A stretch of DNA of 64,000 nucleotides from Hymenobacter cavernae. GTDB taxonomy: Bacteria; Bacteroidota; Bacteroidia; Cytophagales; Hymenobacteraceae. The position numbers and the translations under genes are program-made. Of this stretch, positions 52,336 through 62,497 are shown one piece after another. The DNA is taken from positions 189,357-253,356 of the forward strand of contig NZ_BMHT01000005.1 of assembly GCF_014641455.1 (NCBI RefSeq), given 5' to 3'. Under the pieces are notes generated by a model. That model did not search any database, was not told the origin of the DNA, and saw only the letters and a list, made by a program, of their open reading frames with translations. The first letter of the stretch is position 1. Every line of letters starts with the position of its first letter.

Positions 52336-52497
52336 GGGTTTTCAAAATTAGCCTGCAAAGGTACGGTTATTCTGGCCGAAAAGGAAGCTGCCCGCCGATT
52401 TGCGCGTTCGGTCAATTTCTTCTGCGGAAATGGTCAACAATGCCGCGGCCCAAACGGCCGAATTTTGCTCACATCAAGTCAGGCATCTTTTCAAAAC

Positions 52498-53100
52498 CTA
52501 GCCTTTTAGGCTCTTAACGTAAACTCCCGCCCATCGTTTGAAGGAGCGCACGAACACGCTGAGTTCGAAGTAGCCGAGCAGAAAGGCAATATCCGTTGTG
52601 CTCAGAAACGGGTCGCGCAGGTGGCGCTGGGCCAGCTCCTGCCGCATCTCATCGAGCAGCTGCTGGTAGGGGAGGTTGGCAGTCTTCAGGTGCTACTGCA
52701 TGGAGCGCACCCCTAGGTTTAGCTGATCGGCTACGGCGCTCAGGGCAGGCTCGGCCCCTTTCAATAGCTGCATGATTTCGCGCTTTACGCGCTCAGCTCA
52801 GCTAAGTTAGCGCAGCTGACCAGCAGCGCATTGGCATGCTGCTCGAAGAAAGGAAACAGCGTCGCGTTGGCGTTGAACACAGGCAAGTCCAGCACCGATG
52901 CATCAAACGCAATACTGGTTTTGGTTGCCCCAAAATGCAGGCGAGCGGGCGCAAATATCCGCTCGTGCTCCCGAGTATCCTTGGCATAGCAGCGCACGGT
53001 CGGCGCCACGTTAGGTAGCTGCCCACAATATCAGGTTAAAGAAGCCAACAGCCAGCGTGTCGTTCGTGGTCAGGTGTTTTAAGGAAGAGTGCATGACGAA
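52498..53100 (-). pseudogene. Decayed AraC-family regulator (AraC_N plus HTH)
   Basis: The minus-strand conceptual product has an upstream piece (LHFGATKTSIAFDASVLDLP, then VFNANATLFPFFEQHANALL) typical of the AraC_N ligand domain. A downstream piece in another frame reads LSAVADQLNLGVRSMQ, a stop (TAG, 52693-52695), HLKTANLPYQQLLDEM and FLSTTDIAFLLGYFELSVFV, typical of the AraC helix-turn-helix domain. A frameshift near 52790 and a further stop near 53020 also break it. The N-terminus is not found. Boundaries are approximate. Confidence 0.82.
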
Positions 53101-53133
53101 AAATACTGCCTTCTTCGCAAACCCAGGAGGCCG

Positions 53134-53141
53134 TACCTTTG
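53134..53141 (+). promoter_or_regulatory. hemH -7 element TACCTTTG
   Basis: A perfect TAnnTTTG match lies 30 nt before the hemH ATG. A TTC (not TTG) lies 20 bp upstream of it. Confidence 0.55.
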
Positions 53142-53170
53142 TCTACTGACGGACAGCTCGTCTCTTACTT

Positions 53171-54214
53171 ATGCCAACTCCCACTTCCGCTAAGCGCCGC
53201 ATTGGCGTGTTGCTAGTAAACCTAGGTACGCCCGACTCGCCCCAAACGCCCGACGTGCGCCGCTACCTCAATGAGTTTCTCACCGACGCCCGCGTGATTG
53301 ACATGCCCGCGGCCGTGCGTTATCCGCTGTTTCAAGGCATTGTGGTGCCGCTCCGGGCGCCGAAATCGGCCAAAATCTACCAGCAGCTCTGGACCGAACG
53401 CGGCTCGCCGCTGCTCTACCACGGTCTCGATTTGCAGCGCCTGGTGCAGGAAAAGCTAGGGCCAGAGTACGTCGTGGCTTTCGGCATGCGCTACCAGAAG
53501 CCTAGCATTGAGAAAGCTTTGGAAGAATTGCGCGATGCCGCCGTCGACCGCATTATTGTGCTGCCGCTGTTTCCGCAGTACGCCGCCGCCAGCACCGGCT
53601 CGGTGCAGGAAAAGGTAATGGAGATTGTGGGTAAATGGTGGGTAGTGCCGAGCATTTCCTTCATCAGCACCTTCACCGATGACCCCGGCTTTATTGCCTC
53701 TTTCGCCACCCTAGGCAAAGCCGAAATGGCCAAGCGCGACTACGACCATGTGGTGTTCAGCTACCACGGTATTCCGGAGCGCCATGTGCTGAAGGGTAGC
53801 TTCAAAGGCTATTGTCAGCTGGGCAAGTGCTGCAACACCTACAACAAAAACAACCGCTACTGCTACCGCGCCCAGTGCTTCGAAACCTCGCGCCTGTTGG
53901 CCAAGGAGCTAGGTTTGGACGAAGATCAGTACACTACCTCTTTCCAAAGCCGCCTGCAAAGCCGCTTGCGCGACCCGTGGCTGCAACCCTATACCGACGA
54001 AGTGCTGAAAGGAATGCCCGCGAAAGGCATCAAAAACGTGCTGGCCTTCTCCCCTGCCTTCGTCGCCGATTGCCTCGAAACGACCATTGAAGTAGGCTTG
54101 GAGTTCAAGGAGCTATTCGAGCAGGCCGGCGGCGAGCATTGGCAGCTGGTACCTAGCCTCAACGCCACCCCCCAGTGGGCTGACGCTGTGACGGATATGA
54201 TCCGACGGAACTAG
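53171..54214 (+). CDS. hemH: Ferrochelatase
   Basis: This 347-residue enzyme inserts iron into protoporphyrin to make heme. The start LLVNLGTPDSPQTPDVRRYL is typical. The metal-site His is in VFSYHGIPERHVLKGS, and the conserved Glu is in FSPAFVADCLETTIEVG. A Cys cluster GKCCNTYNKNNRYCYRAQC lies in the middle, as in other Bacteroidetes members; its purpose is unclear. It has its own promoter and ends in a terminator convergent with the transglutaminase gene. Confidence 0.95.
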   Translation: MPTPTSAKRRIGVLLVNLGTPDSPQTPDVRRYLNEFLTDARVIDMPAAVRYPLFQGIVVPLRAPKSAKIYQQLWTERGSPLLYHGLDLQRLVQEKLGPEYVVAFGMRYQKPSIEKALEELRDAAVDRIIVLPLFPQYAAASTGSVQEKVMEIVGKWWVVPSISFISTFTDDPGFIASFATLGKAEMAKRDYDHVVFSYHGIPERHVLKGSFKGYCQLGKCCNTYNKNNRYCYRAQCFETSRLLAKELGLDEDQYTTSFQSRLQSRLRDPWLQPYTDEVLKGMPAKGIKNVLAFSPAFVADCLETTIEVGLEFKELFEQAGGEHWQLVPSLNATPQWADAVTDMIRRN

Positions 54215-54235
54215 AAGAACTACTTCTTCAAAAGA

Positions 54236-54267
54236 CGAGGGCCCCGACGAGACTGTCGGGGCTCTCG
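54236..54267. terminator. Bidirectional terminator after hemH
   Basis: The GC-rich hairpin CGAGGGCCCCGAC / GTCGGGGCTCTCG lies between convergent genes ending at 54214 and 54286. Confidence 0.8.
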
Positions 54268-54285
54268 TTGTTGTAGGAGCTAGGG

Positions 54286-55269
54286 TTACTGTTGTTGCTG
54301 CTGCTGCTGTTGTTGGCGCTGCTGCATCTCCAAGAATAGCCGATACGAGTTAACAGGCACTTCCGGGTCTTTCACCTCATACGTGTACGTGGGCTCAGTT
54401 GACGCTCTTTCGATGGCTCTGGGCGTACCGTTTTCAATATGCACCGATACTTCCAGCTTGTGCGCACCCATGCCTTTATACGTGCCTTTCACGGGCGTGC
54501 AATCCGAGAAATTACGCCCCACTGCGATGCGTACGTGCCCGTCGTTCACGATGCAGTTATTGGTCGGATCGAGACCTAGCCACCCGTAGAAGGGGATGTA
54601 CACCTCCACCCAGGCGTGGGTAGCGCCTTCCCCGCGCACACCCTCGTCTTTGGGGCAGATATAACCGCTGACGTAGCGCGCCGGAAAGCCAAACATCCGC
54701 AGCATAAACAGCAGCAAGTGGGCAAAGTCCTGGCAAACCCCCGCCTTCAACTCCCAGATTTCTTCAACCGGCGTTTCAATATTCGTCACGCCGGTTTTAT
54801 ACTCGAAATTATTGTATACATACTCGGACAACACAAGCGCATTTTTCAGCGGCTTGTCCGAATAATTAACAACAGCGCTTAATACTTCTTTTATTTTATC
54901 ATAAGAAGCTAGCTTTTCCTGAACTAAGAAGTCCATAAAGGCAGCGTCATTTTTTAGCTCGTTTAAAGCATTCCACTGCTGATTAGCAGGCATCTCATCC
55001 ATAGGAAATTGGATGGGATTCGTAACAATGTCAACATTAGATTCTATTACTAGCTCTGTATGCGGCTGAATAACAGAAAATACGCCTACTCTATTCCCAA
55101 AGTAGTCAACATAGGTTTCTATAATGGGGTGAGAAGAAACATATAGTTCATGCTTTTTCACTTCCAGTCGCTCGTCTTCGATAGGGTATACCATTATCTG
55201 GTTGGTACAATCGATTACCGGCGAGGCATACGAGTAGCGCGTAATGTGTTTTATGTTATAGGAAGGCAT
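54286..55269 (-). CDS. Transglutaminase-like protease-family protein with poly-Gln tail
   Basis: This 327-residue protein has an N-terminal bacterial transglutaminase-like region (YNIKHITRYSYASPVIDCTN) and the catalytic core: Cys in ELKAGVCQDFAHLLLFMLRM, His in GEGATHAWVEVYIPFYGWLG and Asp in LDPTNNCIVNDGHVRIA. The C-terminus ends in about ten near-uninterrupted Gln residues (54290-54325), a tract of CAG/CAA codons prone to slippage. It is the third gene of a minus-strand trio with alpha-E and ATP-grasp genes, 12 nt after alpha-E; the trio is conserved but its product is not established. Confidence 0.9.
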   Translation of the reverse strand: MPSYNIKHITRYSYASPVIDCTNQIMVYPIEDERLEVKKHELYVSSHPIIETYVDYFGNRVGVFSVIQPHTELVIESNVDIVTNPIQFPMDEMPANQQWNALNELKNDAAFMDFLVQEKLASYDKIKEVLSAVVNYSDKPLKNALVLSEYVYNNFEYKTGVTNIETPVEEIWELKAGVCQDFAHLLLFMLRMFGFPARYVSGYICPKDEGVRGEGATHAWVEVYIPFYGWLGLDPTNNCIVNDGHVRIAVGRNFSDCTPVKGTYKGMGAHKLEVSVHIENGTPRAIERASTEPTYTYEVKDPEVPVNSYRLFLEMQQRQQQQQQQQQ

Positions 55270-55281
55270 TTGGCTTCGTGT

Positions 55282-56217
55282 TTAGCTGTTCCCAAAATAA
55301 TATTTACTAAAAGCAGTTGCTACTCCAAGCAGCTCGTTTCTTACCTGAAGCAAAAAAGCAGTCAGCACTTCAGGATCTTCGTTCGTGAAGTGACTATACT
55401 TCACCTCATTCCTGACTTTACCAATCAGAAACTCAACCTGCTCAAAGCTCTCTGGCAAACTCTCCTCTTTTAAACGCTCAAAATACCGGCTTAATTGATT
55501 TAAGCTATACAATAAAGAGTGAGGAAAATACGTATTATAAATAACTTGCTGCAACACATTATCCGGACTGAAATTTCCCTTGTAAGTTTTGATAAAAAAC
55601 TCGTACCCAAACAAAGAGTAGAGCAAATATCTCAACTCAGGAGTTTCCACCATTTGCTGGGCATCGTGCGAAACGCCTGCCCACTTCACTCTGATAATGT
55701 CAGCTATCTGAATAGCACGCTCCAAAAACTTGCCTATATTAATGTAAGCGTATCCTTCATCACGCGACATAGTATTCTTGACTACGCCGGTAAAAAGCAC
55801 ACTGTTTTTCATTAAGATATCGACGCCAGAAACAGGGTCACCGTACTTAATTTGACTAACCAATTCCTCATCGCGCACTAAATGATAATAGTCGTTGAGG
55901 CACTGCCATACCTCTTTGGTGATGTGATCTTGAACGGCACGTGCGTTTTCTCTACCTTGCAGAATATTATTGTAAGCAGAGGCGTGATTTAACTTATCTA
56001 AAATAAGATGCTCAAGGACTTTAGGCGTATTCCGTTCTACCTGGTTTATCTCCTCTTGGTTAAGCTCACCATAGGCGTATAGCAATGGTCGCCAACTAAA
56101 TTGACGTATTTCATCCTGAGACGCAATATAATTAGTACGAATTACCTGCAACATAGATTGGGTTCTTTCCATGTAGCGGGCTAGCCAGTAAATGGTATCT
56201 GCAACGCGGCTCAGCAT
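55282..56217 (-). CDS. Alpha-E domain-containing protein
   Basis: This 311-residue all-helical soluble protein begins MLSRVADTIYWLARYMERTQ, the hallmark of the alpha-E family. Other segments are ENARAVQDHITKEVWQCLND and FLERAIQIADIIRVKWAG. It is nearly always encoded between a circularly permuted ATP-grasp enzyme and a transglutaminase-like protein, as here, and is thought to act in peptide ligation or modification; the role is inferred from context. Codon use is AT-rich relative to the rest of the window. Confidence 0.9.
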   Translation of the reverse strand: MLSRVADTIYWLARYMERTQSMLQVIRTNYIASQDEIRQFSWRPLLYAYGELNQEEINQVERNTPKVLEHLILDKLNHASAYNNILQGRENARAVQDHITKEVWQCLNDYYHLVRDEELVSQIKYGDPVSGVDILMKNSVLFTGVVKNTMSRDEGYAYINIGKFLERAIQIADIIRVKWAGVSHDAQQMVETPELRYLLYSLFGYEFFIKTYKGNFSPDNVLQQVIYNTYFPHSLLYSLNQLSRYFERLKEESLPESFEQVEFLIGKVRNEVKYSHFTNEDPEVLTAFLLQVRNELLGVATAFSKYYFGNS

Positions 56218-56328
56218 TTTTGTTTTATTACAGTTAATATTTTACGCTTACACAGCGACCTAGCTTTCTCCGGAAGCCATAGCCTACTTACAGCGTAGCA
56301 AACAGGTATTCTTTTGCGTGCTTCTTTC

Positions 56329-57777
56329 CTAGCTACCTAGCACCCAGGTATCCTTACTGCCGCCGCCCTGCGACGAGTTTACGACCAACGAACCCTCTTT
56401 CAGTGCTACGCGGGTAAGACCGCCGGGCACGATATCTATTCCATCAGGACCGCAGAGCGCGAAAGGCCGCAGGTCGACGCGACGCGGCTGGAGCACCCCA
56501 TTGATGTAGCACGGCGTTGAAGATAAACTAATGATTGGCTGCGCAATAAAGCTCCGAGGATCTTCGGTAATGGCTCTTTTGAAGTCCTGCATTTGCTCTT
56601 CGGTGGCGCTACTACCAATCAGCATTCCATACCCACCCGATTCGTTCGTGCGCTTGATTACCATACGTTCCATGTTATCGAAGACCATCTTCCGCTTATC
56701 CGCATCGGCCATCTGATACGTCGGAACATTCTTCAATATAGGCTCTTCGTTCAGGTAATAACGAATCATTTCGGGCACGTAGGAATAAACCGCTTTATCA
56801 TCGGCAACGCCGTTTCCCATTGCATTTACAATGGCCACATTGCCTTTCCGGTAGGCCGAATAAATACCCGGTACCCCAAGTGCACTATCGGGGTGAAAAA
56901 CTAACGGGTCCAGAAATTCGTCGTCGACTCGTCTATAAATTACGTCTACCTGCTTTAACCCTTTCGTTGTTTTCATATAAACGAAATGATTATGCACGAT
57001 TAAGTCCCTGCCTTCTACCAGCCTAATCCCCATCAGGCGAGCTAGGGTCGTATGTTCGAAATAAGCTGAATTGTAAATACCAGGCGATAATAAGACAACA
57101 GTGGGGTCGCTGCTTCGTCCTTCCGCAATAGCGCGTAGGTTTCGGAATAATATGTCAGGATAATCCTTAACTGGTTGAACATTATTTTTCGGAAGCAAAT
57201 CCGGAAAAATCCTGTAGGTTATACTCCTATTTTCGAGCATGTAGGAAACGCCCGAAGGTGTACGCAGATTATCTTCGAGCACGTAGAACTCGCCGTCATG
57301 GTCCCGAATAAGATCTACGCCGGCAATGTGGGTGTAAATGTCATACGGCACATCTACGTTCACCATTTCCCGCAGGAATTGCGGGCATGAATAGATTAGC
57401 GCTGCCGGAACAATACCATCCTTGATAATAAACTGCTGATGGTATATATCTTTCAGAAAGATGTTAAGCGCTTTCAGCCGTTGCTTGATACCCGCTTCTA
57501 TGTGTTTCCATTCCTCTTGTTTTATGATGCGAGGAATAATATCAAAAGGAAATATTTTCTCAATACCTTCGCCGCTGCTATACACTGTAAAGGTAATCCC
57601 CTGGCTCATGAATAGCTTTTTTGCTAATTCATCCTTGCGCGTCATTTCCGCGCTTTCCAGGTTCTCAATTGCCGATACAAAATTCCTATACTCAGGCCTT
57701 ATTCCTTCCAGGTTGAACATTTCATCCCAAACATTTGGCTGTTCCTGGTAGGACTGCAACAACGAATTTTCTTTCAT
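56329..57777 (-). CDS. Circularly permuted type-2 ATP-grasp protein
   Basis: This 482-residue protein has EWKHIEAGIKQRLKALNIFL near residue 90 and GVDLIRDHDGEFYVLEDNLR with the metal-binding Asp/Glu/Asn set (PSGVSYMLENR follows). NESGGYGMLIGSSA is the permuted nucleotide-binding loop. Enzymes of this group form amide bonds using ATP. It is the first gene of the trio with alpha-E and transglutaminase, suggesting ligation of an amino acid or peptide; the substrate is unknown. No CCTAGG site occurs in the trio, unlike most of the window. Confidence 0.92.
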   Translation of the reverse strand: MKENSLLQSYQEQPNVWDEMFNLEGIRPEYRNFVSAIENLESAEMTRKDELAKKLFMSQGITFTVYSSGEGIEKIFPFDIIPRIIKQEEWKHIEAGIKQRLKALNIFLKDIYHQQFIIKDGIVPAALIYSCPQFLREMVNVDVPYDIYTHIAGVDLIRDHDGEFYVLEDNLRTPSGVSYMLENRSITYRIFPDLLPKNNVQPVKDYPDILFRNLRAIAEGRSSDPTVVLLSPGIYNSAYFEHTTLARLMGIRLVEGRDLIVHNHFVYMKTTKGLKQVDVIYRRVDDEFLDPLVFHPDSALGVPGIYSAYRKGNVAIVNAMGNGVADDKAVYSYVPEMIRYYLNEEPILKNVPTYQMADADKRKMVFDNMERMVIKRTNESGGYGMLIGSSATEEQMQDFKRAITEDPRSFIAQPIISLSSTPCYINGVLQPRRVDLRPFALCGPDGIDIVPGGLTRVALKEGSLVVNSSQGGGSKDTWVLGS

Positions 57778-58352
57778 AGCTAGGTGTGTGGTCTACACGG
57801 AATGTAGTGTTGCGCTTAAATATTTGCAAAGCAAAATGATTTATGCACCGTTCTGCTTATGCTCTGTAGTAATGCTATTGATTAAATGACATTGTTCAAA
57901 GTCTTGGCAGACATATTATACGCGTATCATCACCCTAAACGATGCACAAAACCTAGCCTATGGCTTACATTGAATGTGTATCCATCTGACTTTAAGACAT
58001 ATACCGCACGAAAAGCATCTTTCTTGTCGGTAAAAGAGGCTTGTAAGAAGGCTAGCAAACCCAACTTTGAGGTACTATGATTGCAGCGAATTGCCCTGCG
58101 CAGGAAGGGTATCACAACAGTAAAAGGGCGTAGCAGCCTCGTTTCGGTATTTGATTTAAGGGTGCTATGAAAGAAAAGCAATAGTTCTGCTGCTAGTGGC
58201 TTCTTTTTTCAACCTCAGCAGTAGCGGCATTTTGTTGTCGCATATCTAGCTCATAACCAGTAGAAAGCACAACCTACCTAGGTAGTATTCGTTTGATAGG
58301 GGCTTAGCCAAAAAGACTCTTCTTTTAACAACGATAACGGCTTCTGGAATTA
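57778..58352. other. Intergenic divergent region
   Basis: This 575-bp AT-rich gap lies between the ATP-grasp gene and the metallopeptidase gene. ORFs of 64 codons (plus, 57886) and 83 codons (minus, 57930) overlap each other and resemble nothing; neither is believed. A CCTAGG lies at about 58277. No repeat or structured RNA was recognised. Confidence 0.5.
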
Positions 58353-59423
58353 ATGAGACTCTTTAAATGCAGCCATTGCGGCCAGCTGTTGTATTTCGAA
58401 AATACTACGTGCGAGAAGTGTAAATACCCGCTCGGCTTTGAAACTAATAAGTCAAAGTTACTTGCGCTTGTAAAGCAAGAAAACGATACTTATACGTTAT
58501 ACAATGATTCAAAATCTGATCATTATAGGTATTGCGCTAATCATGAGCATGACGTTTGCAATTGGATGGTTCCTCAAAATAGCGAAACACCATTTTGCAC
58601 AGCGTGCACATTAAATCATACTATTCCGAATTTAAGTAAGCCGGAATATGTGCAGCGATGGAAAGCAATTGAATTTGCCAAGCACCGATTGATTTTCAGC
58701 TTGCTGCAAATGAAGCTGCCGGTACTAAGTAAGATCGTTTCTCCGGAAAAAGGTCTATCCTTTGATTTTGTGGCGGATGAAAGCAAGGATAGCAGCCAAC
58801 GGATTCTGACGGGCCACGAGAATGGCCTTATCACGCTCAATATTGCCGAGGCCGATGATATTGAGCGCGAAATGGCCCGCAAAGCCATGGATGAGCTTTA
58901 CCGGACGGTGCTCGGGCACTTTCGGCACGAGGTGGGGCATTATTACTGGGATCGGCTGATCGACGGCACGGAACACCTGGCTGAATTCCGGAAGATTTTT
59001 GGGGATGACCGCCAAGATTATGGCGAAGCCTTGAAAAAGCACTACGCCCAAGGACCGCCTGCTGATTGGAACCAGCACTACATCAGTGCTTATGCTACGT
59101 CGCACCCGTGGGAAGACTGGGCCGAAACGTGGGCGCACTACCTGCACATTATGGATACGCTGCAAACAGCCTCGGCTTTTCAGTTGAGCATCAAGCCGGA
59201 AGTGGCGCGTAAGTCGGACCACTTAGAGGTGGAGCTGACGGAAGATCCATACCAGATCAGCGACTTTACCGTCATCATGAACATGTGGCTGCCGCTCACG
59301 TTCACCATGAACAGCCTCAACCGCAGCATGGGCCTGCACGACCCGTACCCGTTCATTATTTACCCCGAAGTGATTAAGAAGATGGCCTTTATCCACCGAG
59401 TCTGCAACCGGGCGAAAAGCTAG
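58353..59423 (+). CDS. Zinc-ribbon/zinc metallopeptidase-family protein (DUF2248-like)
   Basis: This 356-residue protein has an N-terminal zinc ribbon CSHCGQLLYFENTTCEKCKY (residues 6-25) and a second Cys/His cluster with CANHEHDVCNWM and CTACTLNH. The protease-like domain carries the HExxH motif in FRHEVGHYYWDRL (about residue 190), with a downstream ETWAHYLHIMDTLQ segment supplying a third ligand. Such proteins are annotated as putative zinc-binding metallopeptidases; the substrate is unknown. The 5' third is more AT-rich than the 3' part. It ends at a GTCATTC-family hairpin. Confidence 0.85.
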   Translation: MRLFKCSHCGQLLYFENTTCEKCKYPLGFETNKSKLLALVKQENDTYTLYNDSKSDHYRYCANHEHDVCNWMVPQNSETPFCTACTLNHTIPNLSKPEYVQRWKAIEFAKHRLIFSLLQMKLPVLSKIVSPEKGLSFDFVADESKDSSQRILTGHENGLITLNIAEADDIEREMARKAMDELYRTVLGHFRHEVGHYYWDRLIDGTEHLAEFRKIFGDDRQDYGEALKKHYAQGPPADWNQHYISAYATSHPWEDWAETWAHYLHIMDTLQTASAFQLSIKPEVARKSDHLEVELTEDPYQISDFTVIMNMWLPLTFTMNSLNRSMGLHDPYPFIIYPEVIKKMAFIHRVCNRAKS

Positions 59424-59445
59424 GTTTAGCATTCCAAATAAATGT

Positions 59446-59520
59446 CATTCTGAATGCATTGAGGAATCTGAGGATACCAACCTAGGTAAATAACTCAGAT
59501 TCCTCAATGCATTCAGAATG
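59446..59520. repeat. GTCATTC-family hairpin between convergent genes
   Basis: The arms 59446-59472 and 59494-59520 are perfect 27-nt reverse complements (CATTCTGAATGCATTGAGGA and onward). The loop has AACCTAGGTAAATAA, matching the element at 49360-49436. Confidence 0.93.
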
Positions 59521-59526
59521 GCAGCT

Positions 59527-60717
59527 TTAGGCGAACAAGGAAGCGAGCTGCTCGGTAAAGACTTTCGCGCTTAGCACCGTCATCACCAGCACCATCACGC
59601 CACCTAAAATAGCTAGACCGACCGGATGGCGATACTCGCCCACGATGTTGCGTCGGTAGGCAGCTACCAGCATAGTAGCCAGGGTAATCGGCAGAATAAA
59701 ACCGTTGAGCGCACCTGCCAGGATAAGCAAGCTGACCGGCTTGCCGATGGTCACGAAAATGAGCGTGGAAAGGATGATGAAGCCGATGATAATCCAGTTT
59801 TCATACTGCGCTACTTTCTGGCTGAATGACTTTAGGAAAGACACTGATGTGTAAGCCGAGCCGATAACGGACGTAATAGCGGCCGAGAACATTACCACGC
59901 CAAACAGCTTGTAGCCTAGCTCGCCGGCTGCTAGTCGGAACACGGAAGCAGGTGGATTCGCAGCATCTATTTTCAGGCCTTGGCTAACCACGCCGAGCGA
60001 CGCCAAAAACAGAAAGATGCGCACGATTGAAGCCACGGTAATACCAGCAGCGGCGCTCGACGTCACTTGCCCTAGCGCGGCTTGTCCCTTCACGCCCGCG
60101 TCGAGCAGCCGGTGGCCGCCGGAGAAGGTGATGTAGCCGCCCACGGTGCCCCCGACCAGCGTGATAATCGCCATGAAGTCGATTTTGGTGGGGGCAAAGG
60201 TGCGCACCATGGCTTCGGCTACGGGCGGCGCGGAGGTGAGGGCCACGTAGATGATAATGCCAATCATGAGCAGGCCCATGAGCTGAGCGAAGCGGTCCAT
60301 GGCTTTGCCGGCTTCTTTTACCAGGAAAATGGCAATGGCGAAGGCGGCGGTTACGACCGCTCCGGTTTCTACAGATAGTCCTGTTAGAGCCTGAAGACCT
60401 AGGCCCGCGCCGGCTACGTTGCCGATGTTGAAAGCTAAGCCGCCAAGCACAATCAGGAAGGAAATAAAGCCACCTAGCCCTGGTAACACGGCGTTGGCAA
60501 TGTCGGGCGCCCGCTTTTCTGCCACGGCAATGACGCGCCAGATATTCAGCTGCACTCCCAAATCGACCAGAATCGAGGCCAAGATGACGAAGCCAAAGCT
60601 AGCTCCGAGCGACTCGGTAAACACAGTGGTTTGGGTCAGAAAGCCAGGGCCGACGGCGGAAGTGGCCATCAAAAAGCCCGCGCCCAGCAGCACACCTAGG
60701 TTGCGGGGCGGCTTCAT
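59527..60717 (-). CDS. NRAMP-family transporter linked to 5-oxoprolinase genes
   Basis: This 396-residue membrane protein has about 11 helices. It starts [20 protein letters not shown] with the helix-1 unwound motif of the NRAMP/LeuT fold (usual DPGN region here SAVGPGF). [18 protein letters not shown] and [18 protein letters not shown] follow. The DPGN and MPH metal motifs of true NRAMP metal importers are not seen, so a different substrate, perhaps 5-oxoproline or a related compound, is likely by context. Its ATG overlaps the pxpA stop by 4 nt, and the order resembles the Bacillus ycsFG-kip cluster. Confidence 0.85.
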   Translation of the reverse strand: MKPPRNLGVLLGAGFLMATSAVGPGFLTQTTVFTESLGASFGFVILASILVDLGVQLNIWRVIAVAEKRAPDIANAVLPGLGGFISFLIVLGGLAFNIGNVAGAGLGLQALTGLSVETGAVVTAAFAIAIFLVKEAGKAMDRFAQLMGLLMIGIIIYVALTSAPPVAEAMVRTFAPTKIDFMAIITLVGGTVGGYITFSGGHRLLDAGVKGQAALGQVTSSAAAGITVASIVRIFLFLASLGVVSQGLKIDAANPPASVFRLAAGELGYKLFGVVMFSAAITSVIGSAYTSVSFLKSFSQKVAQYENWIIIGFIILSTLIFVTIGKPVSLLILAGALNGFILPITLATMLVAAYRRNIVGEYRHPVGLAILGGVMVLVMTVLSAKVFTEQLASLFA

Positions 60718-61490
60718 GCAGTAGGTTGTGTGGACTGAATAATAATGCCTTCCGCCTTCAGAACCTGACTGATTTGCTGAGCAAACTCCACCGCGTGCGC
60801 ACTGTCGCCGTGAATGCAGATGGTGTCGGCCTGGATGGCGACATCAGCGCCGAGCAGGGAACGAACTTTACCTTCCTTTACCATCCGCAACACCTGCTGA
60901 ATAGCCTCCTGCGGATCGGAAAGCAAGGCGTTGGGCAAACGGCGCGAGGTGAGCGTGCCGTCGGGCTGATAGGTGCGGTCGGCGAAAACCTCGTTGGCGG
61001 TGCGCAGACCTAGCTTCTGGCCAGCTTGGATAAGGGCACTGCCTGCCAGACCATACAGCACCAGCTCCGGATTGACGCGGTACACGGCTTCGGCTATGGC
61101 TTGGGCCAGCGCGGGCGTCACGGCGGCCATGTTGTAGAGGGCGCCGTGGGGTTTTACGTGGTGCATCGTGCCACCTTCCGCCTTCACGAAGCTAGCCAAG
61201 GCACCAATCTGGTACACCGTCATGTCGTAGGCTTCTTCCGGCGAAATCGCCATTTCGCGCCGGCCAAAGCCGACCAGATCAGGCAAGCCGGGGTGCGCGC
61301 CGATGGCAACTTGATGTTGCAAGGCCAAGCGCACCGTTTTCTTCATCACGGCCGGGTCGCCGGCGTGGAAGCCGCAGGCAATATTGGCTGACGTGACGAA
61401 GGGCAAAATAGCTTCGTCGTTGCCGAGCTTATAGGCGCCGTAGCTTTCTCCTAGGTCGCAGTTCAGGTCGACGAAAAACGACTCTGTCAT
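60714..61490 (-). CDS. pxpA: 5-oxoprolinase subunit A (LamB/YcsF family)
   Basis: This 258-residue protein begins [20 protein letters not shown] and contains [40 protein letters not shown] and VKPHGALYN, all typical of PxpA. With PxpB and PxpC it hydrolyses 5-oxoproline to glutamate at the expense of ATP. It overlaps pxpC upstream and the NRAMP gene downstream by 4 nt each, so all four genes should be one translationally coupled operon. Confidence 0.96.
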   Translation of the reverse strand: MTESFFVDLNCDLGESYGAYKLGNDEAILPFVTSANIACGFHAGDPAVMKKTVRLALQHQVAIGAHPGLPDLVGFGRREMAISPEEAYDMTVYQIGALASFVKAEGGTMHHVKPHGALYNMAAVTPALAQAIAEAVYRVNPELVLYGLAGSALIQAGQKLGLRTANEVFADRTYQPDGTLTSRRLPNALLSDPQEAIQQVLRMVKEGKVRSLLGADVAIQADTICIHGDSAHAVEFAQQISQVLKAEGIIIQSTQPTA

Positions 61491-62497
61491 AAATGGGTGA
61501 GCTTAAAATGCAAGGCTTGTTTGATTTCGGTAATGGCCTTTTCCTGCTGCGCGTACAGCTCTTGAGCTTCTGCCAGCGACACTTCCCGGAAGCGGATTTT
61601 TCTACCGAGCTGCACTTGCGCCAAGCAGGAAAAATCGGCGGCTACCACTTGCGCAATGCGCGGATAGCCACCGGTGGTTTGGTGGTCGGCCAGCAAAGCA
61701 ATGGGGTTGCCTTCATTCGGCACTTGGATGGTGCCAAAAGCCACGGCGCTGGACAAAACCTCCCCCGGCTCCTGTCGGGCTAGGGTCGGCCCTTGCAAGC
61801 GGTAGCCCATGCGGTCGGAATCAGACGTGACGATGAATTCCTGCTGCCAGAAGTCGTGCTGGCTTTGCTCCGAAAACAGGTCATATTCCTGCCCCCGGAT
61901 AGCCCGCACAAAAGGACTTTCGTGCGGCGCTGGGAACAGCTTCGGGTCGGGCGTCCATTTAGCCTGCGCCCACGCATGAGCGGGCTGCGTAGCGATAAGC
62001 GCCTGCCAGATTTTGCGACCTAGCTCCGTCAGGCCGGCGCTCGGTACGGCGTCGCCGGTTTTGAAGGCTCTACCACCCAGGCCTCCGATGCCTGCCCGCA
62101 GATATGTGGCCTGGCTCCCTAACACCGGCGGCACGGCCAAGCCGCCCGACAAGGCCAAGTACGCCCGGGAGCCGGCCCGCAAGCCGCCAAAAGTCAGCAC
62201 GCCGCCTGCGCGTACGGCTACGGGGCGGTTCATTTTGATAGGCTCTCCGTTGAGCTTAGGCTGTAAATCGGCGCCGGTGAGAGCAATTAAGTGGTCGGTT
62301 TCAAATCGGATTTTTGGGCCTAAAAAAGTGATTTCAATGCCGGCTGTACGCTCCGGGTTGCCCACCAGCAGATTGGCAACGCGTAGGGCAACGGTATCCA
62401 TGGCGCCGCTGGTAGGTACGCCTTCTTTGCGGTAGCCGCGGCGGCCTAGGTCCTGAATGGTGGTCAGGAGGCCGGGGCTGATAACACTAAGACTCAT
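61487..62497 (-). CDS. pxpC: 5-oxoprolinase subunit C (biotin-dependent carboxyltransferase-like)
   Basis: This 336-residue protein begins [20 protein letters not shown] and continues [20 protein letters not shown], the standard KipA/PxpC start. [20 protein letters not shown] and [20 protein letters not shown] follow. ATG at 62495-62497 overlaps the end of pxpB by 11 nt and is preferred to a longer reading. It forms the catalytic complex with PxpA and PxpB. Confidence 0.95.
   Translation of the reverse strand: MSLSVISPGLLTTIQDLGRRGYRKEGVPTSGAMDTVALRVANLLVGNPERTAGIEITFLGPKIRFETDHLIALTGADLQPKLNGEPIKMNRPVAVRAGGVLTFGGLRAGSRAYLALSGGLAVPPVLGSQATYLRAGIGGLGGRAFKTGDAVPSAGLTELGRKIWQALIATQPAHAWAQAKWTPDPKLFPAPHESPFVRAIRGQEYDLFSEQSQHDFWQQEFIVTSDSDRMGYRLQGPTLARQEPGEVLSSAVAFGTIQVPNEGNPIALLADHQTTGGYPRIAQVVAADFSCLAQVQLGRKIRFREVSLAEAQELYAQQEKAITEIKQALHFKLTHL

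Noticed and set aside
57886..58181. Two short overlapping ORFs on opposite strands
   Set aside because: Neither resembles a protein family; AT-rich intergenic sequence gives such ORFs by chance.
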